Part shown: positions 43,143 to 51,742 of the stretch, in pieces
Layout: each line of letters begins with the position of its first letter
How positions within the stretch are numbered: position 1 is the first letter of the stretch
Source of the DNA: Rhodococcus sovatensis
Lineage (GTDB): Bacteria > Actinomycetota > Actinomycetes > Mycobacteriales > Mycobacteriaceae
Assembly (NCBI RefSeq): GCF_037327425.1
Contig: NZ_CP147846.1
Coordinates: forward strand, 4,030,001-4,094,000
DNA length: 64,000 nucleotides
Reading direction: 5' to 3'
Notes under the pieces: generated by a model
Databases searched by the model: none
The model's input: the letters and a program-made list of their open reading frames with translations, nothing else
Told to the model about the DNA's origin: nothing
Position numbers and translations under genes: made by a program

Positions 43143-43409
43143 ACGAGTCAGTCCTTTCCTGGTCCCCCAACCGCCGCTGCGTCGGCTATTGCCCCCGAAC
43201 CATTCGCCCGTTCGCCATTCGACACCGAACGGCGAACGGATTGGTTACATAGGCAAGGATCTCAGACGCAGTGACCGAACAACCACACAGGTAGACCTTT
43301 TCTTCATCGGACAGCGCTCGAACCACACTTTCTGCTCACTGAACCCGTACAAAACAGCGCCTAGGCATGGAGCGCGCTCCGCGCCGGCATCACCAGTGAC
43401 TCCAGTCGG

Positions 43410-45026
43410 TCAGAGGCCATTCCCAGGCATGCTGGATGAGGCTTCGGTCGCCTCGGGCCCCTGCGCATCTTCCGAATGATATTGAGCCAGAAGCCTTTTC
43501 TCCTCGTCGCGCTTCGGAAACGCGAAGAAGACGAGCACAGCTCCGGCGAGCACCACGACAATCGCAGCGGCATAGGACTTCTGGTCACCATCCAGGAATG
43601 CTTGTTTCGCCGCCGCGATGATCTGCTCGCCGTACTGCGGATACCGTTCGGCCAGATCGGCTGCCGACGAGAACGACTTGGTAAGCACCGACTGGGTTTC
43701 TTCGCTGACGCTGCCGGCCTGAGGCGACTGTGCGATCTGTGCTGTGAACGACGCCGCGTATCCGGCCGTAAGTAGCGCACCGAGCGTCGACTGCATGATC
43801 GCCCCACCTAGATCCCGCTGCAGGTCAGCCGTGCCCGACGCCATCCCCGCACGGTCGACTGGCACAGACCCGGTCAACGAGCGGGACGCAGGCGTTCCAG
43901 CGAGGCCGATGCCGATACCGAGCAGTGCGTAGCTGACCGCGACCACCCAATACGACACATCCTCCTTCCACGTCAACCACGCCAGAACGAGGCCGACGAC
44001 AATGAAGACGTAGCCGAGCAACAGCGTGAACCTCGAACCGCGAGATTCGACGAGTTTCGCCGACTGCGGCGCGACGATGACCATCGCGGCCGCAGCCGGA
44101 AGCGTTGCCGCTCCCGCGGCAAGCGTCGAGTATTGGAGTACGTTCTGCAAGAACTGCTGGCCGACGAAGATCACACCCATCAGCGAACCGAACACGATGA
44201 TCCCGGCAAGTGCAGCGACCCAAAAAGTCCGACGCCGTGCAATACGCAGATCGTAGAGCGGGAACTTCGCCCGAGATTGCCTGAATACGAATACCGCACC
44301 CGCGGCGAGTGCGATCGCGCCGAGCCCGATCGCGAGCGTGCCCATACCGTCGACCGGTGCGAAATTGATGCTGAGCACGAGAGCCGCGATGAATACCACC
44401 GACACCATGCCGCCGAGGTTGTCAACGGGATCGGTTGTCTCGTTGACGTGCGAGGGAACGAACACTGACGCGAGGATCAAGGCAAGGAGAGCCAGCGGCA
44501 GCGTGACGACGAATACCGAACCCCAGTGGAACTTCTCCAGCAGAGCACCGGACAGCAGTGGCCCGAGCGCGGACAATGCACCACCGAGCGCCGACCACAG
44601 CGCGATGGCCTTCGTCCTCGGCGGGCCTGACCACAGCGCAGTGATCAGCGCGAGCGTAGTCGGATACGCGAGGCCCGCCGACAGCCCACCGAGCAACCGA
44701 GCACCGAACAGCACCTCGAAGTTCGGCGCGAAACCAGCGATGATGCATGCGGGGATCGAGAGCGCCATCCCCAGCACCAGCAGCATCTTTCGGCCGTACC
44801 GATCGCCGAGCGCACCCAAATACAACACCGAGGCCGCGAGGCCGAGCGAGTACGCCACAGCGATGAGATTCAGCTGAGTCTGACTGGCGTCGAAGTCCCG
44901 TCCGATCTCAGGAAGCGCGACATTCGCCACCGCCAGATTGAGGTTCGCCACCGCGGCAACGAGGATGAGTACGAACAACACCAGCCCTGCGCGGGCGGGG
45001 ACAGAGCCCTTCTCGACGGTAGTCAC
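43410..45026 (-). CDS. MFS drug/solute exporter, DHA2 (14-helix) type
   Basis: The 538-residue protein has about 14 membrane helices and the DHA2 motifs: motif A G-D-R-Y-G-R-K in the first loop and motif C-like G-P-L-L-S-G in helix 5. Such proton-driven exporters often carry quaternary ammonium compounds, dyes or antibiotics. A 75-residue loop before the last helix is unusual in that it is predicted outside or periplasmic-facing and Gln/Ser-rich. No adjacent regulator is present. Start is GTG 45026; ribosome site weak. The gene is not part of the conserved mycobacterial order. Confidence 0.86.
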   Translation of the reverse strand: MTTVEKGSVPARAGLVLFVLILVAAVANLNLAVANVALPEIGRDFDASQTQLNLIAVAYSLGLAASVLYLGALGDRYGRKMLLVLGMALSIPACIIAGFAPNFEVLFGARLLGGLSAGLAYPTTLALITALWSGPPRTKAIALWSALGGALSALGPLLSGALLEKFHWGSVFVVTLPLALLALILASVFVPSHVNETTDPVDNLGGMVSVVFIAALVLSINFAPVDGMGTLAIGLGAIALAAGAVFVFRQSRAKFPLYDLRIARRRTFWVAALAGIIVFGSLMGVIFVGQQFLQNVLQYSTLAAGAATLPAAAAMVIVAPQSAKLVESRGSRFTLLLGYVFIVVGLVLAWLTWKEDVSYWVVAVSYALLGIGIGLAGTPASRSLTGSVPVDRAGMASGTADLQRDLGGAIMQSTLGALLTAGYAASFTAQIAQSPQAGSVSEETQSVLTKSFSSAADLAERYPQYGEQIIAAAKQAFLDGDQKSYAAAIVVVLAGAVLVFFAFPKRDEEKRLLAQYHSEDAQGPEATEASSSMPGNGL

Positions 45027-45105
45027 GGGGATCAGTCAAGCGCACTGCCGCGGGGTGTGCCTCACCTGCGGAGTGCGAAGTATCCAATCGCTCGCACCTT
45101 GCCTC

Positions 45106-45232
45106 CGCTTGAATGAACCCCCGAAGCCATCTGACCGTATCGATGGACCATCCAAGCGGTCCGGAGTCCACCTCGCGTCCGCTTGAATGAACCCCCGAAG
45201 CCATCTGACCGTATCGATGGACCATTCAAGCG
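45106..45232 (+). repeat. 127-nt two-unit palindromic repeat, copy B
   Basis: Two 53-nt units (45106-45158 and 45180-45232) start 74 nt apart and differ at one base (CCATCCAAGCG in the first, CCATTCAAGCG in the second). The arms are CGCTTGAATG / CATTCAAGCG. The units match copy A (in reverse complement) at 45 of 53 bases, and the single difference between units falls at the same place in both copies. The right flank ATGGTGGG is also shared. The element lies downstream of clpC1 and its terminator, before the MFS gene. Confidence 0.87.
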
Positions 45233-45256
45233 ATGGTGGGCCGGACACACAGCAAA

Positions 45257-45289
45257 GCGGGCCGCACCCGGTACATGGGTACGGCCCGC
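45257..45289 (-). terminator. Rho-independent terminator of clpC1
   Basis: GCGGGCCG and CGGCCCGC form 8-bp arms enclosing a further ACCC/GGGT stem. On the minus strand the hairpin is followed by TTTGCTG, and it begins 20 bp after the clpC1 stop. A clear stem with a short T-run supports termination. Confidence 0.8.
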
Positions 45290-45309
45290 TTCGGTAGAGC
45301 TACGGCTAC

Positions 45310-47847
45310 TTACTCGCTGTCGTCGCCTGCGGCCTTGGCCAGGTCGACGGGCAGCTCGTCGGGAACGACGATTGCCTTCTTCTCGCCACGGAACGTGAAC
45401 TTGGCGTCCTCGCCCTGGCCTTCGCCGTCCCAGTTCTCGACGTCGACCAGGATGATCTGTCCGGCCTCGATCTCGCCGAACAGGATCTTCTCGGACAGCT
45501 GATCCTCGATCTCGCGCTGGATGGTGCGGCGCAACGGCCGCGCACCCAGTACCGGGTCGAATCCGCGCTTCGCGAGGAGCGACTTCGCCTTCTCGGTGAC
45601 CTCGATCGCCATGTCCTTGTTCTTGAGCGCACCTTCGACTCGGTTGAGCATGAGATCGACCATCTGAATGATCTCGTCTTTGGTGAGCTGGTGGAACACG
45701 ACGATGTCGTCGATACGGTTGAGAAACTCCGGGCGGAAATGCTTCTTCAGCTCGTCGTTGACCTTGAGCTTCATCCGCTCGTAGTTGGAGCCGGTGCCCT
45801 CACCCGAGGAGAAGCCGAGGCCGACTGCCTTCGAGATGTCCGAGGTACCGAGGTTCGAGGTGAAGATCAGCACGGTGTTCTTGAAGTCGACCGTGCGTCC
45901 CTGGCCGTCGGTGAGACGACCGTCTTCGAGCACCTGCAGGAGCGTGTTGTAGATCTCCTGGTGTGCCTTCTCGATCTCGTCGAACAGCACGACGGAGAAC
46001 GGCTTGCGACGGACCTTCTCGGTGAGCTGGCCGCCCTCTTCGTATCCGACGTATCCGGGAGGAGCACCGAAGAGTCGCGACGCGGTGAAGCGGTCGTGGA
46101 ACTCGCCCATATCGATCTGGATGAGTGCATCGTCCTCGCCGAACAGGAAGTTCGCGAGTGCCTTCGACAGCTCGGTCTTACCGACACCGGACGGGCCGGC
46201 GAAGATGAACGAGCCGGACGGACGCTTGGGATCCTTCAGACCCGCACGCGTACGACGGATGGCCTTCGAGACTGCCTTGACGGCCTCGACCTGCCCGATG
46301 ATCCGCTTGTGCAGCTCGTCTTCCATGCGGAGCAGACGGGTGGTCTCCTCCTCGGTGAGCTTGAAGACGGGGATACCGGTCCAGTTTCCGAGAACCTCGG
46401 CGATCTGCTCGTCGTCGACCTCGGCGATGACGTCGAGGTCACCGCTTCGCCACTGCTTTTCCCGCTCGGCGCGCTGCTGAACGAGCTGCTTTTCCTTGTC
46501 ACGCAGGTTCGCAGCCTTCTCGAAGTCCTGCGCGTCGATCGCAGATTCCTTCTCGCGGCGAGCGTCGGCGATCTTGTCGTCGAATTCCCGCAGGTCTGGC
46601 GGCGCGGTCATCCGGCGGATGCGCATCCGCGCGCCCGCCTCGTCGATGAGGTCGATTGCCTTGTCCGGCAAGAACCGATCGTTGATGTACCGGTCGGCGA
46701 GTGTTGCCGCCGCCACGAGAGCACCGTCGGTGATCGAGACGCGGTGGTGAGCCTCGTAGCGGTCGCGCAGACCCTTGAGGATCTCGATGGTGTGCTCGAC
46801 GGTCGGCTCGCCGACCTGGACGGGCTGGAAACGACGCTCAAGTGCCGCGTCCTTCTCGATGTACTTGCGGTACTCGTCCAGCGTGGTCGCACCGATGGTC
46901 TGCAGCTCGCCACGAGCCAACTTCGGCTTGAGGATCGAGGCCGCGTCGATAGCGCCCTCGGCCGCACCTGCACCCACGAGCGTGTGCAGCTCGTCGATGA
47001 ACAGGATGATGTCGCCGCGAGTGTTGATCTCCTTGAGAACCTTCTTCAGGCGCTCTTCGAAGTCACCGCGGTAGCGGCTGCCTGCGACCAGGGATCCGAG
47101 GTCGAGGGTGTAGAGCTGCTTGTCCTTGAGCGTCTCGGGTACCTCGCCGTTGACGATGGCCTGTGCGAGGCCCTCGACGACAGCGGTCTTACCGACACCG
47201 GGCTCGCCGATGAGGACAGGGTTGTTCTTGGTGCGGCGGCTCAGGACCTGCATGACGCGCTCGATTTCCTTTGCGCGCCCGATAACCGGGTCGAGCTTGC
47301 CTTCGAGTGCAGCCTGGGTCAGGTTGCGACCGAACTGATCGAGCACGAGCGACGTGGACGGCGTTCCCGCCTCGCCGCGACTGCTGCCGGATTCCGACGG
47401 TTCCTTGCCCTGGTACCCGGACAGCAACTGGATGACCTGCTGGCGCACCCGGTTGAGGTCGGCTCCGAGCTTGACCAGAACCTGAGCCGCGACGCCTTCG
47501 CCTTCGCGAATCAGACCCAGCAGAATGTGCTCGGTTCCGATGTAGTTGTGGCCGAGCTGCAGCGCTTCACGCAAACTGAGCTCGAGTACTTTCTTGGCGC
47601 GCGGGGTGAACGGGATATGACCGGACGGAGCCTGCTGACCCTGGCCGATGATCTCTTCGACCTGGCTGCGGACTCCTTCAAGGGAGATACCCAACGACTC
47701 CAGAGACTTGGCTGCGACGCCTTCACCCTCGTGGATGAGGCCAAGCAGAATGTGCTCCGTGCCGATGTAGTTGTGGTTGAGCATCCGGGCTTCTTCTTGA
47801 GCCAGGACGACAACACGCCGCGCGCGATCGGTGAACCTCTCGAACAT
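45310..47847 (-). CDS. clpC: AAA+ unfoldase ClpC1
   Basis: ClpC1 unfolds proteins and feeds them to the ClpP1P2 protease. The 845-residue protein has two N-terminal Clp repeats (about 1-145), a first AAA+ module with Walker A GEPGVGKT, a middle coiled coil (E-K-Q-L-V-Q-Q-R-A-E-R-E-K-Q) carrying a UVR-like segment, and a second AAA+ module with GPSGVGKT and the VGF-type ClpP loop (G-L-G-F-S-S-G). GAGGGAG precedes the ATG. Size and sequence class match mycobacterial ClpC1. Confidence 0.96.
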   Translation of the reverse strand: MFERFTDRARRVVVLAQEEARMLNHNYIGTEHILLGLIHEGEGVAAKSLESLGISLEGVRSQVEEIIGQGQQAPSGHIPFTPRAKKVLELSLREALQLGHNYIGTEHILLGLIREGEGVAAQVLVKLGADLNRVRQQVIQLLSGYQGKEPSESGSSRGEAGTPSTSLVLDQFGRNLTQAALEGKLDPVIGRAKEIERVMQVLSRRTKNNPVLIGEPGVGKTAVVEGLAQAIVNGEVPETLKDKQLYTLDLGSLVAGSRYRGDFEERLKKVLKEINTRGDIILFIDELHTLVGAGAAEGAIDAASILKPKLARGELQTIGATTLDEYRKYIEKDAALERRFQPVQVGEPTVEHTIEILKGLRDRYEAHHRVSITDGALVAAATLADRYINDRFLPDKAIDLIDEAGARMRIRRMTAPPDLREFDDKIADARREKESAIDAQDFEKAANLRDKEKQLVQQRAEREKQWRSGDLDVIAEVDDEQIAEVLGNWTGIPVFKLTEEETTRLLRMEDELHKRIIGQVEAVKAVSKAIRRTRAGLKDPKRPSGSFIFAGPSGVGKTELSKALANFLFGEDDALIQIDMGEFHDRFTASRLFGAPPGYVGYEEGGQLTEKVRRKPFSVVLFDEIEKAHQEIYNTLLQVLEDGRLTDGQGRTVDFKNTVLIFTSNLGTSDISKAVGLGFSSGEGTGSNYERMKLKVNDELKKHFRPEFLNRIDDIVVFHQLTKDEIIQMVDLMLNRVEGALKNKDMAIEVTEKAKSLLAKRGFDPVLGARPLRRTIQREIEDQLSEKILFGEIEAGQIILVDVENWDGEGQGEDAKFTFRGEKKAIVVPDELPVDLAKAAGDDSE

Positions 47848-48156
47848 CGCTCTCCCTCACTTCTTGGTGGGTGGTAGCACTTCCCACCAGGTCTTCTAGC
47901 ACCACAGTATCCAGTAACGCGGGTTCGCTCGGCACTGAAGGTATAACGCCAACACTGTTGCGTCCGCGTCTCCACCTTTACTGTAGTTGGCCGGTGGTTC
48001 ACTTGCCGACCCTCGGCCCCCCTTAACGAGGACGGTTCTCGTCGACGCGGGGTAGTCCAGTGCCTGCTTATAGGTGATAACGCGGGCAGATGCGATTTCG
48101 TTTCCGATTTTCTGTCCGCTGCTGGCGAACAGCGTCTCAGCCCCGACGGGCGCCGG
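47848..48156. other. clpC1-lysS intergenic region without lsr2
   Basis: This 309-bp gap has no credible gene on either strand. In M. tuberculosis lsr2 (about 112 codons) lies here between lysS and clpC1; no Lsr2-like sequence (basic C-terminal R-G-R core) can be translated in any frame. The part next to clpC1 should hold its promoter; a GTGGG/CCCAC inverted repeat lies just before the ribosome site. I could not identify a ClgR or heat-shock operator. Confidence 0.6.
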
Positions 48157-49674
48157 TCAGCCCTGCGGCTTGACGATCGGGAACAGAATCGTTTCGCGAA
48201 TACCGAGTCCGGTCAACGCCATCAGCAGGCGATCGATTCCCATTCCGGTTCCGGTGGTGGGCGGCATGCCTTGTTCCATCGCCGCAAGGAAGTCTTCGTC
48301 GAGCACCATCGCCTCGTCGTCGCCTGCCGCAGCCTGACGCGCCTGATCCTCGAACCGTTCGCGCTGGATCACAGGATCGACCAGCTCCGAGTAGCCGGTT
48401 GCCAGCTCGAATCCGCGAACGTAGAGATCCCACTTCTCGGTGACGCCTGCAATGCTGCGGTGCTGACGAGTCAGCGGGGAAGTCTCGACCGGGAAATCTC
48501 GAACGAACGTCGGCGCGAACAGGTCGTCGCCGATCTGGTGTTCCCACAGTTCCTCGACGAGCTTGCCGTGCCCATAGATGGGCTTGCCATCCTTGCGCGG
48601 AATCTCCAGTCCGACCTTGTCGGCCAGCTGGAGGAGCTCGTCGACGCCGGTCTCCGGGGTGATGGTGACACCGATGGCCTCCGACAACGACGGGTACATC
48701 TCGAGCGTCGTCCACTCGCCGCTCAGGTCGTAGGTAGTGCCGTCGGGAAGCAGGACAACCTGCGTACCGAGAGCTGCCTGCGCGACTTCCTGGACCAGCT
48801 CACGAGTCATCCTCGCCGAGTCGTCGTACGTGCCGTAGGCCTCGTAGGTCTCGAGCATCGCGAATTCCGGTGAGTGCGACGAGTCGGCGCCCTCGTTGCG
48901 GAAGTTCCGGTTGATCTCGAAGACCTTCTCGATTCCTCCGACTACGCAGCGCTTGAGGAACAGCTCCGGTGCGATTCGCAGGAACAAATCGGTGTCCAAC
49001 GCGTTGGAGTGCGTCACGAACGGCCGAGCGGCAGCACCGCCGTGCAACGTCTGCAGCATCGGAGTCTCGACTTCGAGAAATCCGCGACGTTCAAGCGCGT
49101 TGCGCAGTTCACGAACGACGGCGATGCGCTTGCGGGCGACCTCGCGGGCTTCCGGTCGCATGATGAGGTCCAGGTAGCGCTGCCGGATCCGCGTCTCTTC
49201 GTTCAGTTCCTTGTGTGCGACGGGAAGTGGACGCAGCGCCTTGGACGCGATCTGCCAGGAGTCGGCCATCACGCTGAGCTCGCCGCGACGGCTGGAGATG
49301 ACCTCGCCGTGCACGAACACGAAGTCACCGAGGTCGACGTCGGACTTCCACGCAACGAGCGCGTCCTCGCCGACCCCAGCCAGACTGATCATCGCCTGGA
49401 GCTGAGTGCCGTCGCCCTCCTGGAGCGTCGCGAAGCACAGCTTTCCGGTATTGCGGACGAAGATGACTCGGCCCGCCACACCGACGAGTTGGCCCGTCGT
49501 CGAATCGGCCTCTAGCGCCGGAAAGAGGTCGCGGATCTCGCGAAGCGAGTGCGTACGCGCAACCGAGACGGGATAGGGCTCCTGGCCCTGTTCGAGCAGC
49601 CGGTCCCGCTTGGCACGACGAATCCGTAGCTGTTCCGGAGTGTCGTCGATCGTCGGGGCAGCTGCGTCAGTCAC
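48157..49674 (-). CDS. lysS: Lysyl-tRNA synthetase, class II
   Basis: The 505-residue class II enzyme has an N-terminal OB anticodon domain (about 55-155, GQLVGVAGRVIFVRN) and a catalytic core with motif 2 (FRNEGADSSHSPEF) and motif 3 (GMGIDRLLMALTG). It charges tRNA-Lys. Start is GTG 49674, with TAAAGT (49683-49688) eight bases upstream and no ribosome site, so the mRNA may be leaderless. Three 24-bp direct repeats lie just upstream. Confidence 0.95.
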   Translation of the reverse strand: MTDAAAPTIDDTPEQLRIRRAKRDRLLEQGQEPYPVSVARTHSLREIRDLFPALEADSTTGQLVGVAGRVIFVRNTGKLCFATLQEGDGTQLQAMISLAGVGEDALVAWKSDVDLGDFVFVHGEVISSRRGELSVMADSWQIASKALRPLPVAHKELNEETRIRQRYLDLIMRPEAREVARKRIAVVRELRNALERRGFLEVETPMLQTLHGGAAARPFVTHSNALDTDLFLRIAPELFLKRCVVGGIEKVFEINRNFRNEGADSSHSPEFAMLETYEAYGTYDDSARMTRELVQEVAQAALGTQVVLLPDGTTYDLSGEWTTLEMYPSLSEAIGVTITPETGVDELLQLADKVGLEIPRKDGKPIYGHGKLVEELWEHQIGDDLFAPTFVRDFPVETSPLTRQHRSIAGVTEKWDLYVRGFELATGYSELVDPVIQRERFEDQARQAAAGDDEAMVLDEDFLAAMEQGMPPTTGTGMGIDRLLMALTGLGIRETILFPIVKPQG

Positions 49675-49682
49675 AGACGCAC

Positions 49683-49688
49683 ACTTTA
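49683..49688 (-). promoter_or_regulatory. Likely -10 element of lysS
   Basis: TAAAGT on the minus strand lies eight bases before the GTG of lysS. It fits TAnnnT and a leaderless arrangement. The direct repeats at 49703-49770 begin 14 bp further upstream, overlapping the -35 zone. Confidence 0.5.
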
Positions 49689-49702
49689 TCTGCCACGTCC
49701 GT

Positions 49703-49770
49703 CAAACCAGAATCGCTACCGCTCGGCAAACCAGAATCGCTACCGCTCGGCAAACCAGAATCGCTACCGC
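49703..49770. repeat. Tandem 24-bp direct repeats upstream of lysS
   Basis: The unit CAAACCAGAATCGCTACCGC plus CTCGG/4 is repeated in tandem at 49703-49726, 49727-49750 and 49751-49770 (the last cut to 20 bp), with no mismatch. The array fills most of the gap between the rhodanese stop and lysS. Unit length is near two helical turns, so a multi-site protein-binding array or simple slippage expansion are both possible. Confidence 0.85.
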
Positions 49771-49785
49771 CTGAACCGCGGCGGC

Positions 49786-50208
49786 TCAGTGCGCCGAGAT
49801 GGCCTCGGCTTCGCGCACGCAGTGCGCGGCCTGAGTCAGCACACCGAGCAGGCCTGCGGACTTGAGTGCCTTGTACCCACCGACCAGATCGGTGGACTTG
49901 TGCAACCCGAGCTCCTGCAGCGACGCCGCAGCCAGGCTGGAGGTGTATCCCTCGGAGCAGATGACGATCCACTCGATGTCGTGATCGACTGCCGCAACCA
50001 GGCGCGCATCCGAAGTCGGATCGAGACGCCACTCGAGGACATTGCGCTCGATCGCCAGCGCGCCGGGCAGCGTTCCTTCGACGGCTCGCTGCGCCTGCGG
50101 CCGAATGTCGACGACGATCGCACCGCGGGCGACAGCGTCGCGCAACTCGAAGACGGTGATGCGGTCGATCTTGGCGCGTGCTTCTTCCAACATCCGGGCG
50201 ATGGTCAT
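49786..50208 (-). CDS. Rhodanese-like sulfurtransferase
   Basis: The 140-residue single-domain rhodanese has its catalytic cysteine at 84 in C-S-E-G-Y-T-S, and the conserved A-I-V-V-D-I-R-P segment near 30-37. Such proteins carry sulfane sulfur to acceptors. ATG 50208 overlaps the stop of the cysteine dioxygenase gene; an upstream extension of the frame lies inside that gene. The pair suggests one pathway of cysteine sulfur oxidation. Confidence 0.88.
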   Translation of the reverse strand: MTIARMLEEARAKIDRITVFELRDAVARGAIVVDIRPQAQRAVEGTLPGALAIERNVLEWRLDPTSDARLVAAVDHDIEWIVICSEGYTSSLAAASLQELGLHKSTDLVGGYKALKSAGLLGVLTQAAHCVREAEAISAH

Positions 50209-50825
50209 TTCGAAGGCCCTTCGGGTTCGTCGGTCAGCTCGGATCGGGTTCTGCGGAGCGAGGACTTGTCTGTCACTTCGTAGTACGACATAGCCGTCAG
50301 TGGCGGTGAATAGGCGTGCACGCTCAACGTCGGCGCTTCGGGTGTCGGGATGTCGGCTGCAGGGGCCCTCATCACGTCGTGAACCCACCCGAGCGGGAAC
50401 GAGGCTTGATCACCAGCGTCGAGACGCCGACGCTTGAGTCCGGCACCAGCCCAACGATATTCGACGAGTGAGCCACTCAGGACTGTCAATGCACCGAGCG
50501 AGCCGGCGTGGTCGTGCAGCTCGGTCGAACGGTCCGGGACCCAACTGATGAGCCAGACGTCGAGGTCGTCGTCGGTGTGCAGTCGGGTCGCCCAACGTTC
50601 CTCGGTGGGCCAGACCCCGCCGTCGGGAAGCAGGTGATCGAACCGGCCTTCGAGGACATCGGAGGCGCCTTCATCGGTGATGCGTAGCAGGTCATGGGGC
50701 TGCAACCGGGTCGGCAGCGTGAGCCGCGGCGACGAGGCGGATCTCGATGATCCAGTTCTAGCGGACGCAGATCTGAGAGAGGGTCTGGACGAGACAGATC
50801 CAGAAAAGACAGGTGTGGACAGCAC
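50205..50825 (-). CDS. Cysteine dioxygenase family protein
   Basis: The 206-residue cupin has the iron-binding His104, His106 (T-E-L-H-D-H) and His149 (W-V-H-D), as in bacterial cysteine dioxygenases, which oxidise cysteine to cysteine sulfinate with O2. The first 35 residues are Ser/Arg-rich and unlike the family. GTG 50825 follows GGAG at eight bases. The gene is translationally coupled to the rhodanese. A related thiol dioxygenase (for example 3-mercaptopropionate) remains possible. Confidence 0.85.
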   Translation of the reverse strand: MLSTPVFSGSVSSRPSLRSASARTGSSRSASSPRLTLPTRLQPHDLLRITDEGASDVLEGRFDHLLPDGGVWPTEERWATRLHTDDDLDVWLISWVPDRSTELHDHAGSLGALTVLSGSLVEYRWAGAGLKRRRLDAGDQASFPLGWVHDVMRAPAADIPTPEAPTLSVHAYSPPLTAMSYYEVTDKSSLRRTRSELTDEPEGPSK

Positions 50826-50939
50826 AGGGACTACTCCAGGGTCGGTAATTGAACGAGGCAGCGGTCAGCCTCGACAACACTCCTGGGGTCCCATGCACGT
50901 CATCACGCTGAAGATTGTTACACAGGCACGCGGCGAGCG

Positions 50940-51740
50940 CTAGCGAATGCGCCTTTTGGCGAGATTGCGCTCGAAGACCAACCGCAGCCCCTCGAGCGTC
51001 AGATCCGGTTCGTGGTGCTCGATCGCCGAGCTCTCCGCCATGATCAGCGGTGCACTGTCACCGGTTCCGATCACCGCCACGTCGCTACCCGCGAACTCGG
51101 CCAATTCGCGTCTGACTCGCCCGACGAGTCCATCCACTAGGCCCGCGAAACCGAAGACAGCGCCGGCCTGCATGCACTCGACCGTGTTCTTTCCGACGAC
51201 CGATCGCGGACGCATCAACTCGACTTCACGCAGCGCCGCTGATCTCGACGCCATCGCCGCCGTCGAGATTTCGAGGCCAGGCGCGATTGCTCCACCGAGA
51301 AACTCGCCTTTCGCCGATACGACGTCCACACAGGTCGTCGTCCCGAAATCTACTACGATGCAAGCGCTTCCGTACAGATCGTGGGCCGCCAAGGTATTCA
51401 CGATGCGGTCTGCGCCGACTTCTTTCGGATTGTCCACGAGCAGTGGGACACCGGTACGCACACCGGGTTCCACGACGACATGGGGAACATGCTCCCAGTA
51501 CCGCCCGAGCATCGTCCGAGTCTCACGTAGCACCGACGGCACCGTGGACAGGGCCGACACTCCGGTGATCTGATCCACTTCGGCACCGATGAGCCCGCGC
51601 ACCATCAGCGCCAGTTCATCAGCGGTGACCCGTGGATCGGTTCGCATCCGCCAGTCGCGCAACAACTTCGCATGATCGCCACTACCGCTGAACAGCCCGA
51701 GGGTCGTCGACGTGTTGCGGATGTCGACTGCGAGAAGCAT
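50940..51740 (-). CDS. coaX: Type III pantothenate kinase CoaX
   Basis: CoaX phosphorylates pantothenate, the first committed step to coenzyme A. The 266-residue ASKHA protein starts with D-I-R-N-T (phosphate loop; D-V-G-N-T is more usual), then G-A-D-R-I-V-N, D-F-G-T-T-T-C-V-D and GGAIAPGL. It follows panD by two bases, in the pantothenate operon, as in Rv3600c. Confidence 0.94.
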   Translation of the reverse strand: MLLAVDIRNTSTTLGLFSGSGDHAKLLRDWRMRTDPRVTADELALMVRGLIGAEVDQITGVSALSTVPSVLRETRTMLGRYWEHVPHVVVEPGVRTGVPLLVDNPKEVGADRIVNTLAAHDLYGSACIVVDFGTTTCVDVVSAKGEFLGGAIAPGLEISTAAMASRSAALREVELMRPRSVVGKNTVECMQAGAVFGFAGLVDGLVGRVRRELAEFAGSDVAVIGTGDSAPLIMAESSAIEHHEPDLTLEGLRLVFERNLAKRRIR

Positions 51741-51742
51741 CG

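Noticed and set aside
45027..45309. Small genes inside the repeat region (frames with N-G-P-S-I-R-S-D wording)
   Set aside because: The apparent peptide similarity between this region and 21150-21290 results from the shared DNA repeat; frames are read in several phases and both strands.
45691..47877. A 728-codon open frame on the + strand opposite clpC1
   Set aside because: It is the antisense image of a highly conserved gene in GC-rich DNA; the translation is rich in Leu/Arg/Asp without any domain, and has no promoter or ribosome site.
49703..49770. CRISPR array
   Set aside because: The units are directly adjacent with no spacers, only about three copies, and no cas gene is present.
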